Assembly (NCBI GenBank): GCA_045125095.1
Contig: JBGVMW010000195.1
Span: forward strand, 1-32,725
Source of the DNA: JBGVMW01 sp045125095
Lineage (GTDB): Bacteria > Bacillota > Clostridia > Lachnospirales > Lachnospiraceae
Direction of reading: 5' to 3'
Length of the DNA: 32,725 bases
Positions 9,096 to 18,514 of this stretch are shown in pieces. Position 1 is the first letter of the stretch; each line of letters opens with the position of its first letter. A program made the translations under genes and the position numbers. The notes below the pieces were generated by a model. That model had not been told where the DNA came from. It did not search any database and worked only from the letters and a program-made list of their open reading frames with translations.

Positions 9096-9977
9096 ATGCA
9101 GGGAAGAATAACGAAAGGTATTGCAGGTTTTTATTATGTATATGTAGTGGGAAAAGGGCTTTTTGAGTGCAAAGCAAAGGGACTGTTCCGAAAACAAAAG
9201 ATAAAGCCAATGGTTGGTGATATGGTAGAGATTGATGTGATATCTGAGGTGGAGATGACTGGGAATGTCATCTCCATTCTTCCACGTAAAACGGAACTAA
9301 TCAGGCCGGCGGTGGCAAATGCAGACCAGGCAGTCATTATTTTTTCTGTGAAAAGCCCGGAGCCAAACTTGAATCTGTTGGATCGCTTTCTGGTTATGAT
9401 GGAGGAGCAACAGGTATCAACCGTTATATGTTTCAATAAATGTGACCTTGCAAATGAAGATGAACTCCATACATTAAGAGAAATTTATAAGGATTGTGGC
9501 TGTGAACTGTTGTTTATTAGCGCCAAGGAGCAGGAGGGAATTACTGCTTTTCGTGAACTGTTGAAAGGAAAGATTACAGTGGTGGCAGGTCCTTCCGGTG
9601 TAGGGAAATCTTCTACCATTAATCTGTTACAGACGGAAGTTCAGATGGAGACGGGTGCTATTAGTGTGAAATTAGAACGGGGAAAGCATACCACCAGACA
9701 TTCCCAGCTTATTTATATAGAAGAAGATACCTATATATTTGATACACCTGGATTTAGCTCTCTTTATCTTATGGATATGGAAGCCTCTGAAGTAAAAGAT
9801 TATTATCCGGAGTATGTAGAGTTGGCGTCAGAATGCCGTTTTCAAGGTTGCGTGCATATTAATGAACCAGACTGTCGTGTGAAGCAGGCGGTGGCAGATG
9901 CGGAATTAAGCCAGACACGCTATGAGAATTATAAGACGATTTATGAAGAATGCAAAAACACTGTGAAATATAGATAA
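9096..9977 (+). CDS. rsgA: Ribosome small subunit-dependent GTPase RsgA
   Basis: A circularly permuted GTPase that checks late 30S subunit maturation and is released on GTP hydrolysis. The 293 residues contain an OB fold (about 1-65), then the permuted G domain. NKCD (114-117) comes first, then the P-loop GPSGVGKS (165-172), then DTPGFSS. A C-terminal zinc knuckle is formed by Cys247, Cys252, His254 and Cys260. An AAAGGAGAG site precedes the ATG. It sits 36 bases after prkC and 34 before rpe, the usual Firmicute order. In B. subtilis this protein is a PrkC substrate, which makes the linkage functionally plausible here. Confidence 0.96.
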   Translation: MQGRITKGIAGFYYVYVVGKGLFECKAKGLFRKQKIKPMVGDMVEIDVISEVEMTGNVISILPRKTELIRPAVANADQAVIIFSVKSPEPNLNLLDRFLVMMEEQQVSTVICFNKCDLANEDELHTLREIYKDCGCELLFISAKEQEGITAFRELLKGKITVVAGPSGVGKSSTINLLQTEVQMETGAISVKLERGKHTTRHSQLIYIEEDTYIFDTPGFSSLYLMDMEASEVKDYYPEYVELASECRFQGCVHINEPDCRVKQAVADAELSQTRYENYKTIYEECKNTVKYR

Positions 9978-10011
9978 GAACTACGCCAAAAAGGGCAGAA
10001 ATGAGGTATAC

Positions 10012-10671
10012 ATGAATATTTTAGCACCATCAATATTATCCGCTGACATGGCTCATCTAGGAGATGACATAAAAAAACTTGAAGAAGCAGGAGTTTCCTG
10101 TCTTCATTTTGATGTGATGGATGGCAGCTTTGTTCCAAGCATTTCCTTTGGAATGCCGGTAGTGAAAGCAGTTAGAGCAGCAACAGACATGACCATTGAT
10201 TTGCATATGATGGTCAGTGAGCCGGAACGATACATAGAAGAATTTGCAGAGTTAGGAGCTGACATTATCACCATCCATGCAGAAGCGTGTGTGCATTTAG
10301 GAAGAACACTGCGTGCCATCAGACAGATGGGAAAGAAGGCTGGTGTTGCATTGAATCCCGCAACTCCCCTTACTATGTTGGAATATATCTTGGATTATGT
10401 AGATGTGATTCTTATCATGTCGGTTGACCCTGGATTTGGCGGACAGAAATTCTTAAAGACATCTACCCGGAAAATCAAAGACACCTATGCACTTTTGAAA
10501 AAGCATGGTCTGGAAGATAAAGTAACCATTGAAGTAGACGGTGGAATCTGCCAGGAAAATGTACAGGAAGTGGTGGATGCAGGTGCTTCTATGATCGTCA
10601 TGGGAACCGCTGTGTTTAAAGGAGATATCAAAGAAAATGTAAAGAGTTATGACCATATTTTTAAGGTGTAA
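10012..10671 (+). CDS. rpe: Ribulose-phosphate 3-epimerase
   Basis: This enzyme interconverts ribulose 5-phosphate and xylulose 5-phosphate in the pentose phosphate pathway. The 219-residue single TIM barrel carries all family signatures: LAPSILSADMAHL near the N-terminus, HFDVMDGSFVPSISFG, IDLHMMVSEPERYI, MSVDPGFGGQKF and the phosphate-binding VDGGI and GTAVF. The start follows AATGAGGTATAC. It is the last gene of the housekeeping run. In many Firmicutes the next gene is thiamine pyrophosphokinase (thiN); that gene is missing here and the Hsp70 unit occupies its place. Confidence 0.96.
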   Translation: MNILAPSILSADMAHLGDDIKKLEEAGVSCLHFDVMDGSFVPSISFGMPVVKAVRAATDMTIDLHMMVSEPERYIEEFAELGADIITIHAEACVHLGRTLRAIRQMGKKAGVALNPATPLTMLEYILDYVDVILIMSVDPGFGGQKFLKTSTRKIKDTYALLKKHGLEDKVTIEVDGGICQENVQEVVDAGASMIVMGTAVFKGDIKENVKSYDHIFKV

Positions 10672-10688
10672 CTTGTTTGAAATGATAG

Positions 10689-10738
10689 AAAGCAATATTT
10701 TCAGACTTTTTGAGTTTGTAGATATTGCTTTTTATTAT
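10689..10738 (+). terminator. Probable terminator after rpe
   Basis: AAAGCAATAT (10689-10698) pairs with ATATTGCTTT (10722-10731), followed by TTATTATTTTAT. The stem is A/T-rich and the loop is 23 bases, so termination may be incomplete. Confidence 0.6.
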
Positions 10739-10809
10739 TTTATACCAGGAAATCTATAAATCAATGCATGGATAATTTGAGGGGTGAGACACTTTAGAAA
10801 CAGTTTATC

Positions 10810-10838
10810 TTGAAAAACAACAGAAATAGATTTATAAT
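10810..10838 (+). promoter_or_regulatory. Sigma-A type promoter of the Hsp70/AAA+/Sel1 unit
   Basis: TTGAAA (10810-10815), a 17-base spacer and TATAAT (10833-10838) form a near-perfect vegetative promoter. The Hsp70 start codon lies 47 bases downstream of the -10 box. I searched this leader by eye for the CIRCE operator (TTAGCACTC with its inverted partner) and did not find it, so HrcA control is unlikely. Confidence 0.82.
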
Positions 10839-10885
10839 TTTTAAAGATTAGTTACGAAGAATATACAATAGAGAGGAAATATAAA

Positions 10886-12382
10886 ATGATACTGGGCATT
10901 GATTTGGGAACAACGTACTCTGTGGCAGCGTTTATGGACGAGGAACGCAACCCACAGGTAATACAAAATAATGAGGGCAATCGTACAACACCCTCAGTAG
11001 TATTATTTGATACAGAAGATAAAATCGTAGTTGGAGATGTGGCAAAAGATAATTCTGCCATTCGTCCGGAAGATGTGGTAGCAGGTGTGAAAAACCATAT
11101 GGGTGAAAAGATTACGATAAAAAAAGTAGGGGAGAAGGAATATACGCCGGAAATGATATCTAGTTTGATTATTCGTAAAGTCGTACAGGATGCAGAAAGG
11201 GCAGTAGGGGAACCAATAAGCGAAGTTGTTATTACCGTGCCGGCATATTTCAGTGTTGCACAGCGACAAGCAACCATAGATGCTGCCAGAATCGCTGGTG
11301 TAACAGCGTTGGGAACCATTAATGAACCGACAGCGGCTGCATTATGTTTTGCAAATCAGAATAATATAGAGAATCAACGTGTACTGGTTTATGATTTAGG
11401 CGGTGGGACGTTTGATGTTACCATATTAGATGTAAAGGAAAAAAATAATATTGAGGTTATGGGAACAGCAGGATTGTCGGCTGCTGGTGGAAGATTTTTT
11501 GATATTGCAATTGTTGATTATGTATGTGAGTATTTGGAAGATACATATGACATTGATTTGCAGGATGAAGAATACATGGATGATTATCAAGAGGTAATGA
11601 TAAAAGCGGAAAAAGTAAAAATACAGTTAAGTAATGTGGAAAAAGCATCGATTCCTATAAAAATAGGAAAAATAAAAGATAATATTGAAATTACAAGAGC
11701 TGATTTTGAGCAAATGATAAAGCCTACGTATGAGAAAACGGAACGGAAAATGAAAGAAGCTCTTAAAATGGCAAAATTAGAACCGTCGGAGATTGATAAA
11801 GTGTTATTAGTTGGTGGTTCTAGTAGAATTCCATATGTTGTGGAGCGAGTGCAGCAATTTGTTGGAAAAGAACCATCCAGGGAAGTAAATCCTGCAGAGG
11901 CGGTTGCCATTGGAGCAGCAATTCATGCAGAAACAATAAAAAAAGAAAATAATAGTATGAAATTTACCGATGTATGTTCTCATAGCATTGGCGTTGTAGT
12001 CATTAATCCGAAAACCGGAGAAGAAGAAAATGAAAAAATAATTCTTCGCAATTCTAAGCTTCCGGCAGAAGCAAAACAGAGATTTCGTACTATGGGGGCA
12101 AGACAAAAAAAGATTGAACTTCAATTAACAGAAGGTGAATTTAAGGAAATCACGGATGTGACGATAATTGGTACTCTTGAAATTGAATTGCCGCCTAATC
12201 TTAAGGAGAATGAATTAATTGAATTAACCATTAGTCTGGATACGAAACAATTAATACATATTCATATGGAATTACCTGAATCCGGCTTTATACAAGAATG
12301 CCAGCTGAAACGTAATATTAATTTAGAGGAAGAAGAAGTGGAAGATATGACAGGTATAGTACGGGATATAGATATTTGCTAA
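10886..12382 (+). CDS. Hsp70-family protein lacking the C-terminal lid
   Basis: An ATP-dependent chaperone-like protein of 498 residues, against roughly 600-640 for DnaK. The nucleotide-binding domain is complete: GIDLGTTYSVAAF at the N-terminus (4-16), VYDLGGGTFDVTILD (phosphate 2, Asp170) and VLLVGGSSRIPYV (adenosine, near 309). A shortened beta substrate-binding domain (about 369-480) follows FTDVCSHSIGVVV. The protein then ends in an acidic tail, with no helical lid and no EEVD-like end. The usual hydrophobic interdomain linker is replaced by a charged stretch. It is therefore a divergent Hsp70, not the housekeeping DnaK, and neither grpE nor dnaJ is adjacent. A GAGAGGAAAT site precedes the ATG. 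It heads a four-gene unit. Confidence 0.9.
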   Translation: MILGIDLGTTYSVAAFMDEERNPQVIQNNEGNRTTPSVVLFDTEDKIVVGDVAKDNSAIRPEDVVAGVKNHMGEKITIKKVGEKEYTPEMISSLIIRKVVQDAERAVGEPISEVVITVPAYFSVAQRQATIDAARIAGVTALGTINEPTAAALCFANQNNIENQRVLVYDLGGGTFDVTILDVKEKNNIEVMGTAGLSAAGGRFFDIAIVDYVCEYLEDTYDIDLQDEEYMDDYQEVMIKAEKVKIQLSNVEKASIPIKIGKIKDNIEITRADFEQMIKPTYEKTERKMKEALKMAKLEPSEIDKVLLVGGSSRIPYVVERVQQFVGKEPSREVNPAEAVAIGAAIHAETIKKENNSMKFTDVCSHSIGVVVINPKTGEEENEKIILRNSKLPAEAKQRFRTMGARQKKIELQLTEGEFKEITDVTIIGTLEIELPPNLKENELIELTISLDTKQLIHIHMELPESGFIQECQLKRNINLEEEEVEDMTGIVRDIDIC

Positions 12383-12477
12383 TGGTTAGTTAAAAAACGA
12401 TCTCTTGCATGGCGTTGCATGGCACAGGCCATGTGAATAGGTAGGTCACAATATTTGCTAAATTAGGGGAAAATGTT

Positions 12478-15400
12478 ATGGAACAGAAACAGATAGATGA
12501 ACTTTTTCAAGAAAAAAGTACAGAGGAAATCATAGAAGTGTTGGAGAATGCACTAGATGAACAGGAAGAAGAATACGCACTGTTAAAATTAGGACAGGCG
12601 TATTTGATGGCATCTGATGAAAAGAAAGCGAAGAAAACAATTCGGAGACTGAAAATGCTTTACCCAAGTGGAAGATTTTTTGAGGAAGAGGATGAATTGT
12701 TGGATGCTATAAAACAGGGAACAACAGAAGTATATTTGCAGAGATATGTTTATAAAAATGCAAATTCAGATACAGGAATGCTAAGAAATGAAGATTCAAA
12801 TGACGAAGAACTTCTGGAGTCTGATTTTAGTGAATTAAATGTAATCTCTAAAGGCAAAGAAATTGAGATTCCGGAATCCATAGCAGAATATTTCAAGGAT
12901 GTAGCAGGTATGAAGCGGGTACAGGTGGAATTGGATGCGTTGTATAAGGCGTTGCGGTTCCAGAATGAAAGAGAAGAACATGACCTGAGAAGCCAGATAT
13001 TTAAAACGCATTTTGCAATCTGCGGTGCAAGAGGAAGTGGAAAGAGCTTGTTGGCAGATATTATCGCTCATCTACTGTATGACTTTGCAGTGAGAGAAAA
13101 CGAAGAACCGATTTATATAGGTGCGAGAGATGTTTTAAAGGCATATGAGGGCAAGAATGGCAAAGAAGACAAGAATGACGAAGATGGCATCGGAGCTTTG
13201 TTTGCCAATATTCAAGATGCCACAGTTGTAATTGAGAATATAGAAGATTTAGTATTTGATGAAGATTGTTCAAAATCGACCATGAAGGATATCTTTTTCT
13301 CTTTAGAAGATGTTTTAAAAAAGCGTGGAGATGACATTTCTATGATTTTCACAGGAAATTCTGTGGCAATGCGTAGAATGAAGGAAATCAATCCAACCAT
13401 TGAAGACAGGATGTCTTTTATTGAAATTCCTGTATATTCGACCATGGAGTTGGTAGAAATTGCAGAAAAAGAAGCAAGAAAAAAAGCGCTTCGTTTGCAC
13501 GAAGACAGTATAAAAGCACTGATCCAGAAAATTGATGCTGAATGTAAAAGTCCGGATTTTATGAACGCGATTTCTGTAAACAGATATTTAGAAGAAGCTG
13601 CGAAACGATTGGCTTATAGATATTATGAAATGGAAGATACAACAGAGAGAGATATGGTGTATCTAATGCCGGCAGATTTTGAGGTAGAGTTAGAAGAAGA
13701 ACAAACCATGGAGGAGATTCTTGCAGATTTGGATGCCTTAGTAGGAATGCAGGCGGTAAAAGAGCAAGTGAAAAAGCGAATTAAGAGTGCATCTGTTGAT
13801 AATATGGCAAGGGAAGCCGGTGCATCGAGACAGGGCGGGCATGGTAGTTTACATATGCTTTTTACCGGTAATCCGGGAACCGGTAAAACCACAGTAGCCA
13901 GAATGATTGGAAAAATATATCGCAGTTTAGGTATATTGCCACGAGGAAATCACGTGGTAGAATGTACCAGAAGCGAAGTGGTTGGACAGTACCAGGGACA
14001 CACAGCGAAATTAGTGCAGGCAAAATTTCAGGAGGCTGCAGGCGGGGTGTTGTTTATTGATGAAGCCTATGCCTTATGTCGTGGGGACAATGATACCTTT
14101 GGACATGAAGCAGTAGATGAAATCATAGCCCAGATGGAAAACAATAAGGATTCCATGATGGTGATTTTAGCCGGCTATCAAAAAGAAATGGAAGAATTTT
14201 TAGATACCAATCCGGGATTTCACAGTCGAATACCGGAAAGTAATTACATTCATTTTACAGATTACACTGTTGAAGAAATGGTAGAAATCTTTAAACGGAT
14301 GGTAAAAGGTAAGAAGATGGAAATAGGTCACGATACAAAAGAGTTTCTGACAAATATGATAGAAGTAAAATCCAAGACGCCGAATTTTGGCAATGCTCGT
14401 GGAGTGAGAAATCTTTTTGAAGAAGTAGTAATTGCTTTGGATGAAAGAATATACAGTATGAAAGCATTAGGACAAGTGGTTGCTAAAAATCAATTTGATA
14501 TTATTACAAAAGATGACATTCAGAAAGTGGCAGGGAAAAAGTTAGAAAGCGAAAAAACAATAGAAGATTTATTGGATGAATTGGGTGGACTTACCGGATT
14601 AGCAAGTGCAAAACAGAAAGTTCGGGAAATGGTAGATACCATCGAGTATCAGAATATGATGAAGGAACAGGGGATTACGACAGATGGTGGTCATGGAACC
14701 TTGCATCTGATATTTAAGGGAAATGCAGGAACCGGAAAAACCACAGTCGCCCGTCTTTTAGGAAAAATCTATAATAAGTTAGGTGTGTTAAAGAAAAATG
14801 TTTTTGTTGAGGTAAGCCGAAATGATTTGGTGGGAGCATATCAGGGACAGACGGCACCAAAAGTAATAAAAAAAATAGAACAGGCAGATGGTGGCATTTT
14901 ATTTATAGATGAAGCTTACACCTTGGTGGGTGATGAAAGTGATACATTTGGAAAGGAAGCAATCAATACACTGGTTGCGGAATTAGAAAACCGCAGAGAC
15001 AGCCTTATGGTAATTGTGGCAGGCTATGCAGACAAGATGGATAAGTTTTTGGACGTAAATCAGGGACTGGCAAGCAGATTATCAAACGAAGTTGTATTTG
15101 AAGATTATTCAGAAGACGAATTAATTGAGATTTTTTCTTATATGACAGCGCAGAAAAATCTGAGTTTGGAAGAAGGCGCACTTGAAGATGTAAAACAGTT
15201 GATAGAAGAAAAACGGAAACAAGTAAAAGATTTCGGTAATGCCAGAGGTGTGCGTAATATCTTAGAGGATATTATTAAGAAAAAGAATTCCAGAATTGTG
15301 GCAGCGATAAAAGGTAAAAATGAACTGCCTGCAAAGGAAGAACTTACTACAATTAAAAGAGAAGATGTAGGTGTTACCGGTGAACGAGGAGAGGAGGAAT

Positions 15401-16227
15401 CATTAGAACAATTATTAGAGGAATTAAATGGACTCACCGGATTGAGCAGTGCGAAAGAAAAAATTCAGGAAATGGTAAATCGAATCAGAATTCAGCGTAT
15501 AAAGCAGGAACAGGGCGTGCCAACAGAGGATGGTCATGGAACATTACATTTGATATTTAAGGGAAATGCAGGAACCGGAAAAACCACAGTCGCCCGTCTT
15601 TTAGGAAAAATATATACTAAGCTTGGTGTGTTAAAGAGAAATGTCTTTGTTGAAGTGAGTAGAGGGGATCTGGTAGAGGAATATCAGGGACAAACTGCGA
15701 AAAATGTGTTACGAAAAATAGAAGCAGCGGATGGTGGCATTCTATTCATAGATGAAGCTTATACGCTGATTCTTGATGAACGGGATACGTTTGGGAAGGA
15801 AGCGATTAACACACTTGTAGCGGAATTGGAAAATCGAAGAAACAGTCTTATGGTAATTGTGGCAGGTTATGCAGAGGAAATGGATGCGTTTTTAAATGTA
15901 AATCAGGGACTGGCAAGTCGACTGTCTCATGAAGTAGTATTTGAAGATTATTCAGATGATGAGTTGGCCGATATTTTTGCCCATATTTTGGAACAAAGAC
16001 ATTTGATTTTAGAAGATGGTGGTATGGATGCCGTTAAGACATTGATTGCAGATAAACGTAAAAATAGGAAGGATTTTGGAAATGCTCGTGGCGTTAGAAA
16101 TCTGCTTGAAGATATCGAAAAGAAGAAAGATTCAAGGCTGATAACTCTTTTAGATAAGCAAAATGCATGTTTATCCCCGGAAGAATTAATGACGATTAAA
16201 GTAGAAGATATTGTAGCTATGAATTAG
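12478..16227 (+). CDS. Multi-domain AAA+ ATPase, three CbxX/CfxQ (SpoVK-like) modules plus one degenerate module
   Basis: A 1249-residue cytosolic protein with four AAA+ modules in tandem. An N-terminal helical region (about 1-90) looks TPR-like. Module 1 has Walker A GARGSGKS (183-190), but Walker B reads VVIENIED (250-257) without the DE pair, so it is probably a non-hydrolysing module. Modules 2 to 4 have Walker A at 464-471, 748-755 and 1029-1036, and intact FIDEAY Walker B motifs with Asp/Glu at 528/529, 811/812 and 1092/1093. Each is followed by an FGNARGVRNL sensor-2-like motif. CbxX/CfxQ relatives include Rubisco activases and SpoVK; none of those substrates is implied here. Module spacing is 284 and 281 residues. 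AGGGGAAAA is a moderate ribosome binding site. The 95-base gap before it holds a CATGGC/GCCATG hairpin (12418-12433). Confidence 0.93.
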   Translation: MEQKQIDELFQEKSTEEIIEVLENALDEQEEEYALLKLGQAYLMASDEKKAKKTIRRLKMLYPSGRFFEEEDELLDAIKQGTTEVYLQRYVYKNANSDTGMLRNEDSNDEELLESDFSELNVISKGKEIEIPESIAEYFKDVAGMKRVQVELDALYKALRFQNEREEHDLRSQIFKTHFAICGARGSGKSLLADIIAHLLYDFAVRENEEPIYIGARDVLKAYEGKNGKEDKNDEDGIGALFANIQDATVVIENIEDLVFDEDCSKSTMKDIFFSLEDVLKKRGDDISMIFTGNSVAMRRMKEINPTIEDRMSFIEIPVYSTMELVEIAEKEARKKALRLHEDSIKALIQKIDAECKSPDFMNAISVNRYLEEAAKRLAYRYYEMEDTTERDMVYLMPADFEVELEEEQTMEEILADLDALVGMQAVKEQVKKRIKSASVDNMAREAGASRQGGHGSLHMLFTGNPGTGKTTVARMIGKIYRSLGILPRGNHVVECTRSEVVGQYQGHTAKLVQAKFQEAAGGVLFIDEAYALCRGDNDTFGHEAVDEIIAQMENNKDSMMVILAGYQKEMEEFLDTNPGFHSRIPESNYIHFTDYTVEEMVEIFKRMVKGKKMEIGHDTKEFLTNMIEVKSKTPNFGNARGVRNLFEEVVIALDERIYSMKALGQVVAKNQFDIITKDDIQKVAGKKLESEKTIEDLLDELGGLTGLASAKQKVREMVDTIEYQNMMKEQGITTDGGHGTLHLIFKGNAGTGKTTVARLLGKIYNKLGVLKKNVFVEVSRNDLVGAYQGQTAPKVIKKIEQADGGILFIDEAYTLVGDESDTFGKEAINTLVAELENRRDSLMVIVAGYADKMDKFLDVNQGLASRLSNEVVFEDYSEDELIEIFSYMTAQKNLSLEEGALEDVKQLIEEKRKQVKDFGNARGVRNILEDIIKKKNSRIVAAIKGKNELPAKEELTTIKREDVGVTGERGEEESLEQLLEELNGLTGLSSAKEKIQEMVNRIRIQRIKQEQGVPTEDGHGTLHLIFKGNAGTGKTTVARLLGKIYTKLGVLKRNVFVEVSRGDLVEEYQGQTAKNVLRKIEAADGGILFIDEAYTLILDERDTFGKEAINTLVAELENRRNSLMVIVAGYAEEMDAFLNVNQGLASRLSHEVVFEDYSDDELADIFAHILEQRHLILEDGGMDAVKTLIADKRKNRKDFGNARGVRNLLEDIEKKKDSRLITLLDKQNACLSPEELMTIKVEDIVAMN
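14708..15611 (+). repeat. 61-bp identical segment in AAA+ modules 3 and 4
   Basis: Bases 14708-14768 and 15551-15611 are identical, although the modules around them have diverged at many silent sites. The segment encodes the Walker A loop and the following helix. It marks a recent internal duplication or gene conversion between modules. Confidence 0.8.
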
Positions 16228-16274
16228 AGGGGCTGATATTGGTAAGACAGGAATAAGGAAAGGTTAGAGTATAG

Positions 16275-18488
16275 ATGGAACGATTATTAGAAAAACTTGG
16301 AATTGACTCGACACAAAGTGTATCAGAGCGATTAGAAGAATTAGAAGTGAAGCAGATGGAGTATCTCGAACGCTTAGACCGTGTAGAAAATGAACAACGT
16401 AGACAACAGTTAGAAGTAGAACTGAAAGAAATTGAAGCGGCGATTCATGCTCTGACGAAGATGGTACATCGCGCGCAAAATGGGATTATGCTGGATACGG
16501 GAAGTGCAGAGCAGGAGCCGGAGAATTTTGATGATTTAAAGACAAGACCGGTAGAACAGGAATATGCACAGCCAGAGTGTCAGGCAGAACAACCGATGGA
16601 AGAACAGTGGGAAAAAACGGAAGAAGAACGGTTTGATGAAGCGTTGGCAATTATGGCGACGCCGGATTATGCTACAGGTGTAGAACTGATGTGTAATCTG
16701 GCGGAGCAAGGCTATCTGTATGCACAGAAGCATTTAGCGAGGATGTATTCTGAGGGGAATCGTGTGCCAAAAGAGGAAACTACTGCTGTAAAATGGTGTG
16801 AGATGGCAGCGAATCAAGGGGATATAGATTCGCAATTTGATATGGGTTGGCGTTATTATCAAGGGATCGGAGTAGCGCAAAGTTATGGAATGGCAGCAGA
16901 GTGGTTTCAGAAGGCAGCCGTGCAAGGATACGACGTGGCGCAGTATAATTTGGGTATCATGTATGAAAATGCTCAGGGCGTGGTACAGAATTATGGAATG
17001 GCAGCAGAATGGTACCAGAAAGCGGCTAATCAGGGGTATGTATTTGCGCAGAATAAGTTAGGTTGGATGTATGAATATGGAATAGGTGTCGTGCAAAATT
17101 ATGAGATGGCAATGGAATGGTATCAAACAGCAGCCAATCAGGAGTATGTATTAGCACAGTATAATGTAGGCTATCTGTATGAATGTGGACAGGGCGTGGT
17201 GCAAAATTATGAACTGGCGGCAGAGTGGTATCAGAAAGCAGCTAATCAAGGAAATGAAGCGGCTCAATGTAATTTAGGATATTTATATGAAAATGGTCAA
17301 GGTGTGGTACAAAATTATGGAATGGCAGCAGAATGGTATCAGAAAGCAGCCAATCAGGGATATGCAAGAGCTCAGTGCAATTTAGGTTACTTGTATGAAG
17401 GCGGCTTGGGCGTGGTACAAAATTATGGAATGGCAGCAGAATGGTATCAGAAAGCAGCCAATCAAGGACAGGAAACAGCCCAATCTAATTTAGGTTACTT
17501 GTATGAAAGTGGCTTGGGCGTGGCACAAAATTATGGAATGGCGGCGGAATGGTATCAAAAAGCAGCCGATCAAGGATATGCAAGAGCTCAGTGTAATCTA
17601 GGTTACTTGTATGAAAGTGGCTTGGGCGTGGTACAAAATTATGGAATGGCGGCTGAGTGGTACCAGAAAGCAGCCAATCAGGGGCATGCAAGATCCCTGT
17701 GCAATTTAGGTTATCTGTATGAACAAGGTCACGGTGTTGTACAAAATTATCAAAAAGCCGTAGAATACTATGGGACAGCGGCCAATCAGGGAGATATAAT
17801 AGCCCAGTATAATTTAGGCACGATGTATGATTCTGGGAAAGGAGTAATACAAAATCATCAAAAGGCGGCAGAATGGTATCAAAAAGCAGCCAATCAAGGC
17901 TATGCAAAAGCGCAGTATAATCTGGGTATCATGTATGAAGATGGGCAGGGCGTGACACAAAGTTATGAAAAGGCAGCGGAATGGTATCAGAAAGCAGCCA
18001 ATCAAGGACATGCGCATTCACAGAATAATTTAGGTGTGATGTATGAATGTGGTCGAGGTGTGGTACAAAATTATGAAATAGCGGTAATGTGGTATCAGAC
18101 AGCAGCCAATCAAGGAGAGCCGAAAGCTCAAAATAATTTAGGTGTGATGTATGCCTTTGGAAAAGGTGTGGTACAAAATTATGAAATGGCGGCAGAGTGC
18201 TATCGGAAAGCAGCTGCTCAGGGAAATGCAAAAGCGCAGAATAATCTGGGTGTGATTTATGAAAATGGTCAGGGTGTGCCACAAAATTACCAGACAGCGG
18301 CGGAATGGTATCAGAAAGCAGCGAATCAAGGACTGGCAAGTGCCCAGAATAATTTAGGTGTGATGTATGCAACCGGCAAAGGCGTTGTTCGCAATGAAGC
18401 ATTAGCCATTGAATGGTATAAGAGAGCTGCTGTGCAGGGGGAACAAAACGCAATTAACAATTTGAAAACAAGAGGAATTTATGTATAA
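16275..18488 (+). CDS. Sel1-like repeat (SLR) protein with N-terminal coiled coil
   Basis: The 737 residues begin with a highly charged heptad-like helix (about 5-75, ERLEELEVKQMEYLERLD and onward), which suggests a coiled coil. An acidic Gln/Glu-rich linker follows (about 78-120). Residues 149-724 are 16 consecutive 36-residue Sel1 repeats of the form AQxNLGxxYExGxGVVQNYxxAAEWYQKAANQG, ending in a short cap. Sel1 repeats form alpha-solenoids that hold protein partners; no enzymatic motif is present. There is no signal peptide, so it should be cytosolic. It sits 47 bases after the AAA+ gene and 26 before the next gene, so it is probably cotranscribed. A scaffold or substrate adaptor for the Hsp70/AAA+ pair is my inference. 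Its ribosome binding site (GGAAAGG) is weak and about 13 bases from the ATG. Confidence 0.93.
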   Translation: MERLLEKLGIDSTQSVSERLEELEVKQMEYLERLDRVENEQRRQQLEVELKEIEAAIHALTKMVHRAQNGIMLDTGSAEQEPENFDDLKTRPVEQEYAQPECQAEQPMEEQWEKTEEERFDEALAIMATPDYATGVELMCNLAEQGYLYAQKHLARMYSEGNRVPKEETTAVKWCEMAANQGDIDSQFDMGWRYYQGIGVAQSYGMAAEWFQKAAVQGYDVAQYNLGIMYENAQGVVQNYGMAAEWYQKAANQGYVFAQNKLGWMYEYGIGVVQNYEMAMEWYQTAANQEYVLAQYNVGYLYECGQGVVQNYELAAEWYQKAANQGNEAAQCNLGYLYENGQGVVQNYGMAAEWYQKAANQGYARAQCNLGYLYEGGLGVVQNYGMAAEWYQKAANQGQETAQSNLGYLYESGLGVAQNYGMAAEWYQKAADQGYARAQCNLGYLYESGLGVVQNYGMAAEWYQKAANQGHARSLCNLGYLYEQGHGVVQNYQKAVEYYGTAANQGDIIAQYNLGTMYDSGKGVIQNHQKAAEWYQKAANQGYAKAQYNLGIMYEDGQGVTQSYEKAAEWYQKAANQGHAHSQNNLGVMYECGRGVVQNYEIAVMWYQTAANQGEPKAQNNLGVMYAFGKGVVQNYEMAAECYRKAAAQGNAKAQNNLGVIYENGQGVPQNYQTAAEWYQKAANQGLASAQNNLGVMYATGKGVVRNEALAIEWYKRAAVQGEQNAINNLKTRGIYV
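16719..18446 (+). repeat. Tandem 108-bp repeats (16 units) encoding Sel1 repeats
   Basis: Sixteen in-frame 108-base units. Neighbouring units share long identical runs: 17304-17356 equals 17412-17464 over 53 bases. The unit near 17358 resembles the one 216 bases further on, which suggests duplication of two-unit blocks. Copy number is likely to vary between strains. Confidence 0.88.
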
Positions 18489-18514
18489 AATATCATAGAT
18501 GACAGGAGGAAAAT

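Noticed and set aside
10739..10885. CIRCE/HrcA operator before the Hsp70 gene
   Set aside because: No TTAGCACTC arm or its inverted partner is visible.
16719..18446. CRISPR-like or non-coding tandem repeat
   Set aside because: Units are 108 bases, contiguous and in frame, and encode Sel1 repeats; there are no spacers.
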